The notes under the pieces are model-generated. The model was not told the origin of the DNA, searched no databases, and saw only the letters and a program-made list of their open reading frames with translations. A program made the position numbers and the translations under genes. A stretch of 64,000 nucleotides of DNA from UBA8752 sp040261275 (GTDB taxonomy: Bacteria > Bacteroidota > Bacteroidia > Flavobacteriales_D > Sanyastnellaceae), in assembly GCA_040261275.1 (NCBI GenBank), contig JBDQOI010000003.1:1-64000 (forward strand), in the 5' to 3' direction. Below are positions 42,521 to 49,867 of this stretch, one piece after another. Each line of letters starts with the position of its first letter. Position 1 is the stretch's first letter.

Positions 42521-44068
42521 ATGTCCTCCATCGCCTCCGACCGACCCGTCCGCGTCCGATTCGCCCCGAGCCCCACCGGGCCGCTCCACATGGGCGGCGT
42601 CCGCACGGCCTACTACAACTGGCTCTTCGCACGTCGTCACAGCGGGACATTCGTGCTCCGCATCGAAGACACTGACCGCACCCGTTTCGTAGACGGTGCC
42701 GAAGCTTACATCGAAGAGGCGTTGGCATGGTGTGGGATTGCTCCGGACGAAGGGCCTTCCCGCCCCGGTGATTACGGCCCTTACCGCCAAAGCGAGCGCG
42801 GCGATCTCTATGGTCCACAGGTACAGGCCTTGCTCGACGCCGGCCATGCCTACCGCGCCTGGGACACACCTGAAGAAATCCAGGCCCGCCGCGATGCCGC
42901 CGAATCCACCGGCACCCCGTTCCAGTACGACGCTTCTTCGCGCGCTTCCATGCGAAACGAGCTCTCGTTGAGCGCCGAGGAAGTGGCCCAATTGGAGGCC
43001 GAAGGTGCGCCCTGTGTGGTCCGCTTCAAGATGCCGGCGAGCGAACCCGTGACCTTTACGGACGCCATCCGCGGCGCCGTCACCATCGACACTGCCGTGC
43101 TGGACGACAAGGTCTTGATGAAGGCCGACGGCCTGCCGACCTACCACCTCGCCAACGTGGTGGACGACCACCTCATGGAGATCAGCCACGTCATACGCGG
43201 CGAGGAATGGTTGCCCAGCGCACCCCTGCACCAGCTGCTCTACCGCGCCTTCGGCTGGACACCGCCGACGTTTGCCCACCTGCCCCTGATCCTCAAGCCG
43301 ACCGGCAATGGCAAGCTGTCCAAGCGCGACGGCGACAAGGGCGGCTTCCCCGTCTTCCCGCTCCGCTGGACCGACCCCGCCAGCGGCGCCGAAAGCAATG
43401 GCTACCGCGAGTCCGGCTACCTGCCCGAGGCCTTCATGAACATGCTCCTCCTCCTCGGGTGGAACCCCGGCACCGAGCAAGAGCTGTTCTCCCTAGACGA
43501 AGCGGCCAAGGTGTTTGACCTGGACCGCGTCATCAAGAGCGGGGCCCGGTTCAATCCGGACAAAGCAAAGTGGTTCAACGAGCAACACCTCCGCGCCACG
43601 CCTGTGTCCAATCTCCTGCCCACTGCACAAGCTTTGTTTGCCGGCGAGGGTGTCAACTTCACCGCCGACCAGACCGCGGCTGTGCTCGACATGATGCTCG
43701 AGCGCATCGTCTTCCTCGACGACCTCAAGGCCGCCAACTGGCTGCACACCGCACCCAAGGCCTTCCCGGAGAAGATGCTGAAGAAGCGCTGGAAGGACGA
43801 CACCAACAGTATCCTCCGTGAGCTGGCCGACGAACTTCGCGCCGTGGAGCCCTTTGAAACCGACCCCATCGAAACCGCTTTCAAAGCCTTCCTCGAGCGC
43901 AAGGAACTCGGCTTTGGCCAGGTCCTCCTTCCCTTCCGCATCGCCCTGACCGGCGAAGGCGGCGGGCCGTCCATGTTTGCCTTTGCCGCTTTCCTTGGCA
44001 AGGAAGCCACCCTAGACCGCCTGGACCAAGGCATGAACCTCATCGCCCAGCAACGCGCCGAAGCATGA
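42521..44068 (+). CDS. gltX: Glutamyl-tRNA synthetase
   Basis: 515 residues, class I. HIGH-type motif is FAPSPTGPLHMGGVRTAYYNW at the N-terminus, with LRIEDTDRTRFVDGAE, and KMSKS-type KLSKRDGDKGGFPVF near residue 268. LLGWNPG and EKWFNEQHL-like features match the anticodon-domain junction. Charges tRNA-Glu. Overlaps folB by four bases, so the two are coupled. Confidence 0.97.
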   Translation: MSSIASDRPVRVRFAPSPTGPLHMGGVRTAYYNWLFARRHSGTFVLRIEDTDRTRFVDGAEAYIEEALAWCGIAPDEGPSRPGDYGPYRQSERGDLYGPQVQALLDAGHAYRAWDTPEEIQARRDAAESTGTPFQYDASSRASMRNELSLSAEEVAQLEAEGAPCVVRFKMPASEPVTFTDAIRGAVTIDTAVLDDKVLMKADGLPTYHLANVVDDHLMEISHVIRGEEWLPSAPLHQLLYRAFGWTPPTFAHLPLILKPTGNGKLSKRDGDKGGFPVFPLRWTDPASGAESNGYRESGYLPEAFMNMLLLLGWNPGTEQELFSLDEAAKVFDLDRVIKSGARFNPDKAKWFNEQHLRATPVSNLLPTAQALFAGEGVNFTADQTAAVLDMMLERIVFLDDLKAANWLHTAPKAFPEKMLKKRWKDDTNSILRELADELRAVEPFETDPIETAFKAFLERKELGFGQVLLPFRIALTGEGGGPSMFAFAAFLGKEATLDRLDQGMNLIAQQRAEA

Positions 44069-44430
44069 CCGGTCACCGCATCGACGTCCTCGGGCAACGT
44101 TTCTACTCCAATCACGGCTGCCTGCCGGAGGAGGCCATCATCGGCCAGGAGTACCTGGTGGACGTGCGCATCTGGGTGGACCTGACCCCGAGCGCTGAAT
44201 CCGATGACCTCGCCCAGACCGTGGACTACGTGGACGTCCACCGCGTCTGCGCTCGGGAAATGGCCATCCGTTCCAAGCTGGTCGAGCACGTCGCCGGCCG
44301 CATCCTCAAGGCCCTCCGTGCCGAGCTCCCCCTCACCGATACCATCGAACGCATCGAGGTAGAGATCACCAAGTTCGCGCCACCCATCGGAGGAGACTGC
44401 GACCGCATCACGGTTGTCCTTCAGGGATAA
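44065..44430 (+). CDS. folB: Dihydroneopterin aldolase
   Basis: 121 residues. Converts dihydroneopterin to hydroxymethyl-dihydropterin and glycolaldehyde in folate synthesis. Family signals: IDVLGQRFYSNHGCLPEEAIIGQEYLVDVRIWVDL at the start (catalytic Glu in NHGCLPEE) and DYVDVHRVCAREMA, with KFAPPIGGDCDRITV at the end. Start overlaps the gltX stop in ATGA style; rare pairing of translation and folate genes. Confidence 0.94.
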   Translation: MTGHRIDVLGQRFYSNHGCLPEEAIIGQEYLVDVRIWVDLTPSAESDDLAQTVDYVDVHRVCAREMAIRSKLVEHVAGRILKALRAELPLTDTIERIEVEITKFAPPIGGDCDRITVVLQG

Positions 44431-44528
44431 CCACCGTCTCATTCTGTTTCGGTTCCGATGACAAAGGTCATCGCAAGAATTTGCTGAATTCAGGCAACTT
44501 CTTTTGCCTCAAGCCGTCTCGTTTACAA

Positions 44529-44536
44529 GACCTTTA
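44529..44536 (+). promoter_or_regulatory. -7-like element of the dockerin-like gene
   Basis: GACCTTTA with TTTG at 44503-44506 upstream. It ends five bases before the GTG at 44542 and supports that start. Confidence 0.4.
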
Positions 44537-44541
44537 AAATC

Positions 44542-45648
44542 GTGATCCACCTTTTGAATCCAAGCGCAGCGCACATTGTCAAGAGTGTGGTATCCTTCAT
44601 GTTGGTCATGGCCGCGGTGACCGACATGACTGGCCAAGACGACTGTGCCTATGACCTGAATGGCGATGGAGTAACTACGGCCAATGAACTGCTGTTCTTC
44701 ATGAGTGAGTATGGAGTAGCCGGGAACACAGACTACGACTTCAACGACAACGGATATCGGGATTTCGAAGATGCACTGATGCTCTCTCGCTATCTCGGCA
44801 CGAACTGCCCGCAAGCCGAGATCCAAGCAACGACTGGAATCATATCCGGCCTTCTCATCGAACCTGTGGACACCCTTCAGCAGGATCTCTTCGACGCCAA
44901 CGACACCATCCCCGCCGGCGCCATCACCTATCGGCTCTACGCCGTGGTCACCAACCCAGAGGTCACCGTTGTCGGCGTGTGGGGCAACTCGGAATTCCCC
45001 TTGACGCTCAACGCTCCCGATGGATTGTTCTTCTCGGCACTACAGACTTCCAACAACAGCTATTTCGCATCGAACATCGAGCCCTCCTTTTTTCCCTTTT
45101 TCCCTACCTATGACAGAGCGTCCTGGTGGACCTTGAACCATGCGCCTGGGGAAGCGTTTCAATACCACATTCCCCTCGGCAGCACTGCCAATTTCATGGA
45201 CGATATGGATGACGGTTCCATCCAATTCAATGCTGCCATGGGGGACGGTTGGTTCGTCTATGACTACATCAACGCGTTAGTGGAATTGCCGACAGCATCC
45301 AACCTGAAATTGCTCGGTCAGTTCACCACGCTGGGCCAATCGGGCATCTGCGGGCAACTGAACCTGGAGATCCGCACCCACTTTGACGGAGAGCCCACCC
45401 AGTTCGAACAGGCCTACGGACTGACCTTCTCCACACCTGGTGCAGACAGCCCCTGTGAATCCCTTTCCCCTTGTCCCGAAGGAGCCGACCTCGATAACGA
45501 TGGCCTCATCGGCACTTCAGAGGTGTTGCTGATGCTTGCCGCATTTGGCGACATCACCACAGGACCCGAAGACCTCAATGGTGATGGGATGGTCAACGTG
45601 AGCGACATCCTCCTTTTGCTCGGGTCGTTCGGAATGGTTTGCGACTGA
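44542..45648 (+). CDS. Secreted protein flanked by dockerin-like calcium-binding repeat pairs
   Basis: 368 residues with a GTG start placed by its promoter box. Signal peptide around residues 10-32 (HIVKSVVSFMLVMAAVTD). Dockerin-like EF-hand repeats occur right after it (DLNGDGVTTANELLFFMSEYG; DFNDNGYRDFEDALMLSRYLG) and again at the C-terminus (ADLDNDGLIGTSEVLLMLAAFG; EDLNGDGMVNVSDILLLLGSFG, ending in Cys). The middle 200 residues have a beta-rich, unrecognised domain. Likely extracellular; no T9SS CTD of the usual type is seen. Shares its tail type with the 25436 gene. Confidence 0.75.
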   Translation: MIHLLNPSAAHIVKSVVSFMLVMAAVTDMTGQDDCAYDLNGDGVTTANELLFFMSEYGVAGNTDYDFNDNGYRDFEDALMLSRYLGTNCPQAEIQATTGIISGLLIEPVDTLQQDLFDANDTIPAGAITYRLYAVVTNPEVTVVGVWGNSEFPLTLNAPDGLFFSALQTSNNSYFASNIEPSFFPFFPTYDRASWWTLNHAPGEAFQYHIPLGSTANFMDDMDDGSIQFNAAMGDGWFVYDYINALVELPTASNLKLLGQFTTLGQSGICGQLNLEIRTHFDGEPTQFEQAYGLTFSTPGADSPCESLSPCPEGADLDNDGLIGTSEVLLMLAAFGDITTGPEDLNGDGMVNVSDILLLLGSFGMVCD

Positions 45649-46302
45649 TCAGAGCTGCATCTCCGGCACCTCCGCAGGCACGATGAGCGTGCCGGCCGTC
45701 GCCGCCTGGATCTCCTCCACGCTCACGCCCGGCGCCCGCTCCAGCAGGTGGAAGGCCCCGTCGCGGATGTCGAGCACCGCGAGATTGGTCACCACCCGCT
45801 TCACGCATGCCACGCCGGTCAACGGCAGGCTGCACGCCGGCAACAGCTTGGACTCCCCGCGCTTGTTCGTGTGCATCATGGCGACCACGATGTTTTCGGC
45901 CGAGGCCACCAGGTCCATGGCGCCACCCATGCCTTTGACCATGCGGCCCGGGATTTTCCAGTTGGCGATGTCGCCCCCTTGGCTCACCTCCATGGCGCCG
46001 AGGACCGTGAGCTGGACGTGCTGGCCGCGGATCATGGCAAACGAGGTCGCGCTGTCGAAATAGACCGCGCCCGGCAGCGCCGTGATGGTCTGCTTGCCCG
46101 CATTGATCAGGTCGGCGTCCACCTCCGCCTCCGTCGGGAAGGGCCCCATGCCGAGGATGCCGTTCTCGCTCTGGAATTCCACGGAAATGCCTTGCGGAAT
46201 GTGGTTCGCAACGAGCGTCGGGATGCCGATGCCGAGGTTGACGTACCAACCGTCCCTGAGTTCCTGCGCGATGCGCCGCGCGATGCCATTCTTGTCCAAC
46301 AT
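45649..46302 (-). CDS. scoB: 3-oxoacid CoA-transferase, subunit B
   Basis: 217 residues. Subunit B of a family I CoA-transferase (succinyl-CoA:3-ketoacid type). LGIGIPTLVANHIPQGI and the catalytic glutamate in the SENGILGMGPFP motif identify it, with GAVYFDSATSFAMIRG and LPLTGVACVKRVVTNLAVLDI downstream. Works with scoA, which lies 2.9 kb away in the same operon, separated by two sulfotransferase-type genes. Three bases after the sulfotransferase gene. Confidence 0.95.
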   Translation of the reverse strand: MLDKNGIARRIAQELRDGWYVNLGIGIPTLVANHIPQGISVEFQSENGILGMGPFPTEAEVDADLINAGKQTITALPGAVYFDSATSFAMIRGQHVQLTVLGAMEVSQGGDIANWKIPGRMVKGMGGAMDLVASAENIVVAMMHTNKRGESKLLPACSLPLTGVACVKRVVTNLAVLDIRDGAFHLLERAPGVSVEEIQAATAGTLIVPAEVPEMQL

Positions 46303-46305
46303 GGG

Positions 46306-47703
46306 TCAATCCAAATGTAACGCACGCTCCATGAGCCGGCCGTAAAGGGTTTCCGCCCGACGCTGTCGCTCACCGTCCACCGTCTCCTCCACCTTGCGTC
46401 GGCGGGTATGGGGCTCCAATTCAGGACACTCACCCTGGGCGCCCACCTCTTCCATCACCGCTGCCAGAACCTCTTTGGGCCGGCTGCTCCAAATCTCGTG
46501 GGAGACGAACAGCACACCGTGCGGGTCCACCGTCAACGCGTGTTCGTAGTAATCCATCCAGCGGTCAAGCCAATATTCAAGGCCGTCCGGGTTGCTGCCC
46601 AAAGCGTTTCGTTCCTCCTGACGGTCCGCAAAGCGAAACGGCTTGTGGCCTTCTCCAAACTCGTGGTGAGCCAACCAGTCCATGTAGGTCTTGACAAATG
46701 GATCCTCGGCTTGCATCGCCGTGTACCGGCGGTGCATGGCCCGAAGCGATGCCGCATGCGCCAGCGGCTCGCGGAACATCAGGACCACCCGGAAATCACG
46801 GTTGTGCTCCCTCAACCCGGCATAGCGCAACAGCGCGTTGTTGTTCTTGGCCAAGTACAGCGTGCCCTCCTTTCGCACCAGGCCCTGGAAATCGAGGTAA
46901 GCCGCATGCGCCTCCTCCGAAACAACATGGGGAACCAACGCCTCCTCCTGTACATACCCCTCCTCGGTCTGCAGGCGCCAAAACGGTTCCTCCAGCGCCT
47001 CCGCCGAAGTGGCCCCCACCAGGATGCCATCGCCATGGCTGCGCTCTTTGAGCTCGGACGCCTTGGGCTTGTTCCATCGGCTCCACGTGCCCGGCGCCAT
47101 CACCAACGGCATGTGACCGTAGTGCAAGCTGCTGAACGCCTCCGTCTCCATCAGGCGCTGCAACAGACTCGTCGTGCCCGCCCTCGCCAGGCCCGTCACA
47201 AGGAGGAATTTCGTTTCAGCAACACCCCCCCTTTTGCGCCAGCGCTTGACCTCGCGGTCGTGCAACCAGCGCTGCACGTAACCGTTGTCCAGCACGATGC
47301 GGTGGACCAGCTGATTCATGGCCGAGTAAGCCGAAGCTTGGGCCTTGCCCTTGGGGTAGACCAGTCCCAACGTGCCGCCCACCGACATGGCGAGCAATCC
47401 CGTCCAGTGGGCAAATTTCGCCAGGCCTTCATCCGTTCCCATTGCCACGTCCCACAGGCCCGGCAGGGACACCATGATGGCGACGCCCACCAACGCCCAT
47501 CCAATGAACAGCAGAAAGGTCAAAAGTACCTGTGCCGTCCGACGTTCCAGCGCCTCCAATTTCTCGTCGCCATCTCCGGGTTGGGCCATGCCGTCGAGCA
47601 GCCGCGTGCTGTCCAGGGCGAGCCGTTGCAGCACCCCTGGGCGGGCGCGCCAGAACCAGAATGCCAGGTGGCTCGACACCGCGATGAGCAGCGCAGCCAT
47701 CAT
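46306..47703 (-). CDS. Membrane-anchored PAPS-type sulfotransferase
   Basis: 465 residues. One N-terminal hydrophobic segment (ALLIAVSSHLAFWFW) and a pair near residues 60-110 (LLTFLLFIGWALVGVAIMV; WTGLLAMSVGGTLGLVY) anchor it, followed by a Sulfotransfer domain. The 5'-phosphosulfate loop is FLLVTGLARAGTTSLLQRL, and the 3'-phosphate motif is VVLMFREPLAHAASLRAMHRR. A membrane-bound sulfotransferase of unknown acceptor, using PAPS on the cytoplasmic side. Overlaps the preceding arylsulfotransferase-like gene in an ATGA arrangement. Confidence 0.82.
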   Translation of the reverse strand: MMAALLIAVSSHLAFWFWRARPGVLQRLALDSTRLLDGMAQPGDGDEKLEALERRTAQVLLTFLLFIGWALVGVAIMVSLPGLWDVAMGTDEGLAKFAHWTGLLAMSVGGTLGLVYPKGKAQASAYSAMNQLVHRIVLDNGYVQRWLHDREVKRWRKRGGVAETKFLLVTGLARAGTTSLLQRLMETEAFSSLHYGHMPLVMAPGTWSRWNKPKASELKERSHGDGILVGATSAEALEEPFWRLQTEEGYVQEEALVPHVVSEEAHAAYLDFQGLVRKEGTLYLAKNNNALLRYAGLREHNRDFRVVLMFREPLAHAASLRAMHRRYTAMQAEDPFVKTYMDWLAHHEFGEGHKPFRFADRQEERNALGSNPDGLEYWLDRWMDYYEHALTVDPHGVLFVSHEIWSSRPKEVLAAVMEEVGAQGECPELEPHTRRRKVEETVDGERQRRAETLYGRLMERALHLD

Positions 47704-49160
47704 GGGGAAGGAAAGGCGTCAAGCACCCGCGTCCAATTGGGCAGGTGATGGTGGTCGGCGTGGTGGCTTGCATGCACCCCGCGGTATTCCACCCCATCGG
47801 GACCGACCACCCAAAGCACGCCAGAGTTCTGCTCCTCCAGGAACCACCGGTCACCCGGCAAGGCCTCCTGCAATCCTTCGCTGAACGTCATGATGCCCTC
47901 CTCGGACATCGCGTCCCGCAACAGCGGTGTGAAGGCGCCTGAGCCAAGGTCGAACAACGTGATCTCAGAGTGGTAGTGGGCGAGTTCGACCTCATCCTTG
48001 GAGGTCGGGTATTTATCCTGCTTGTTGGTGTACTCTCCTGTGTTCTCCTGCGTGTTGTTGTTGAAGACGACCAGCGTGCTGTCGTTGAAGACGTCAACGT
48101 CGTGTTGTGACGCAAGCGGCCCGTCAATCACACGAATCACCTCGCCCGTGGCCGGCCGGAATTGAAGGACACACTGCAGGTTTCGGAAGGAGAGGAACAA
48201 GTCGCCCTGCTGGAAATGAGCGGAGGTCGTCAAAGCCGGTTCGACGTCGTTCAGGTGAAGCGGATCCTGGGGATCCCCGGAGCGCAGGACCAGGTGGTCG
48301 AGCCCATTGGCCTTCAAGACCTCCACCATAGAATGCACTTCGAGGATGTGACCGGTGGCGGGGTCAATGCGGGCCACACTGTTGTCCAGAAAGTGCACAG
48401 TCTTTTCGCCCATCGTGTAACGGCCCCGGTAGGCAATGTGCCTTCCTCCCCGCTCCCAGCGCATGGTACAGGTCCACAGGTCGCCATTGGCCGCCCGGTT
48501 GATGGCGTGATGGAAGCTGAGGCTGTCCTGCATCCACATCACGTTGGAAGCGGAGTCCAAACGGAACAGGGGCGACCGGTTGGTGATGAAGCTCACCACT
48601 GATTTGTCCTCGAGCAAGAGGGGGTGGTGGACCCGCCAATGCGGCTTCAATGGGCCCAGCGTATCCGGCAGCACCCATTCGTGCAAAGTCTCCCCACTGC
48701 GGAGATTTCGCACGGCAAAGGTCCTGCCCTCAGATTCATTGGAATACGCCGTCAACGTCAGAACGTCTTGCCCCAATCGGTTGATCGGTTCGAAGTCTTC
48801 AGGCGTAGGGACGAAGGTCTGCGGCAGGGTCTGCACCTCCTCGACTGACTGCTTGAACAAGTCAGGGAAACCGGACAGCGTCTCCACAAAGCCGTTGAGC
48901 GCACCGAAATCCCGGTCATTGCGCGCCCGGTGCTGGGACATCCACCCGAAAACCGACAGCAAGGCGAGCAGGAACAATGTCTGCAGCGCGAGCTTCAACC
49001 CCCATTTGCCCTTGCCCTCCCCACGGAGGAACCGCTTGATGCGCAGCCAGACGATGAATCCAAAGGCGAGCAGGACGATGCCCCCGATGAGAATCACGAC
49101 CAGGGCACCCAGGGTCACCCCGCCACCCGGACCGATATATGCCAACGGGCTTCCGGTCAT
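47700..49160 (-). CDS. Arylsulfotransferase (ASST)-like membrane-anchored protein
   Basis: 486 residues. Begins with AYIGPGGG and two transmembrane helices (ALVVILIGGIVLLAFGFIVWL; LALQTLFLLALLSVFGW). The rest is a beta-propeller of ASST type with FHHAINRAANGDLWTC, HLNDVEPAL, QHDVDVFNDSTLVVFNNN and C-terminal GVHASHHADHHHLPNW, histidines like those of PAPS-independent sulfotransferases or the related arylsulfotransferase-2 family. Likely periplasmic propeller on a membrane anchor. It overlaps scoA upstream and the sulfotransferase downstream by four bases each. Acceptor and direction are unknown. Confidence 0.75.
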   Translation of the reverse strand: MTGSPLAYIGPGGGVTLGALVVILIGGIVLLAFGFIVWLRIKRFLRGEGKGKWGLKLALQTLFLLALLSVFGWMSQHRARNDRDFGALNGFVETLSGFPDLFKQSVEEVQTLPQTFVPTPEDFEPINRLGQDVLTLTAYSNESEGRTFAVRNLRSGETLHEWVLPDTLGPLKPHWRVHHPLLLEDKSVVSFITNRSPLFRLDSASNVMWMQDSLSFHHAINRAANGDLWTCTMRWERGGRHIAYRGRYTMGEKTVHFLDNSVARIDPATGHILEVHSMVEVLKANGLDHLVLRSGDPQDPLHLNDVEPALTTSAHFQQGDLFLSFRNLQCVLQFRPATGEVIRVIDGPLASQHDVDVFNDSTLVVFNNNTQENTGEYTNKQDKYPTSKDEVELAHYHSEITLFDLGSGAFTPLLRDAMSEEGIMTFSEGLQEALPGDRWFLEEQNSGVLWVVGPDGVEYRGVHASHHADHHHLPNWTRVLDAFPSP

Positions 49161-49858
49161 GCCTCGCTGACGGTGCGCTGTTCGATGCGCTTCTCGAAAT
49201 GGGCGCCTTGGAAGATGCGCTGGACGAAGATGCCAGGCGTGTGGATCTGATTGGGGTCGAGCTCGCCCACCGGCACCAATTCTTCCACCTCGGCGATCGT
49301 GATCCGGCCCGCCATGGCCATGGCCGGATTGAAATTCTTCGCTGTGGCCTTGAAGATGAGGTTGCCTGCCTTGTCACCCTTCCAAGCCTTCACGATGGCG
49401 AAATCAGCGGTGAGCGCCGATTCGAGGATGTGCGGCTTTCCATTGAACTCCCTCACCTCTTTCCCTTCCGCCACTTCCGTGCCGTAGCCGGCCGGCGTGA
49501 AGAAAGCGGGGATGCCCGCCCCACCGGCGCGACACCGCTCCGCCAGCGACCCCTGAGGAATCAGGTCCACCTCCAGCTCGCCGGAAAGCATCTGCCGCTC
49601 AAATTCGTCGTTTTCCCCCACGTAGCTGGAAATCATCTTCCGGATCTGCTTGCCCTGCAGCAGCAGCCCGAGGCCGAAGTCATCGACCCCGGCATTGTTG
49701 GAAATGCAGGTGAGATCCGTCACGCCCAGCCGCACCAGCTCGTTGATGCAGTTCTCCGGAATGCCACAGAGGCCGAAGCCGCCCAGCATGAGGGTCATCC
49801 CACTTTCAATGCCTCGGCAGGCCTCCGTCACATCCTTTACCGTCTTGTCCAGTGCCAT
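49157..49858 (-). CDS. scoA: 3-oxoacid CoA-transferase, subunit A
   Basis: 233 residues of family I CoA-transferase subunit A: GMTLMLGGFGLCGIPENCINELVRLGVTDL, NNAGVDDFGLGLLL, SYVGENDEFERQMLSGELEVDLIPQGSLAER and GGAGIPAFFTPAGYGT. It activates acetoacetate or another oxoacid with succinyl-CoA together with scoB. Nine bases after the PBP1A stop, so cotranscription with the cell-wall gene is possible. Confidence 0.95.
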   Translation of the reverse strand: MALDKTVKDVTEACRGIESGMTLMLGGFGLCGIPENCINELVRLGVTDLTCISNNAGVDDFGLGLLLQGKQIRKMISSYVGENDEFERQMLSGELEVDLIPQGSLAERCRAGGAGIPAFFTPAGYGTEVAEGKEVREFNGKPHILESALTADFAIVKAWKGDKAGNLIFKATAKNFNPAMAMAGRITIAEVEELVPVGELDPNQIHTPGIFVQRIFQGAHFEKRIEQRTVSEA

Positions 49859-49867
49859 TTCAACTTT

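Noticed and set aside
46306..49160. The two sulfotransferase genes as a mobile insertion splitting scoAB
   Set aside because: No terminal repeats, target duplications or transposase; gene ends overlap tightly, which fits operon structure rather than insertion.
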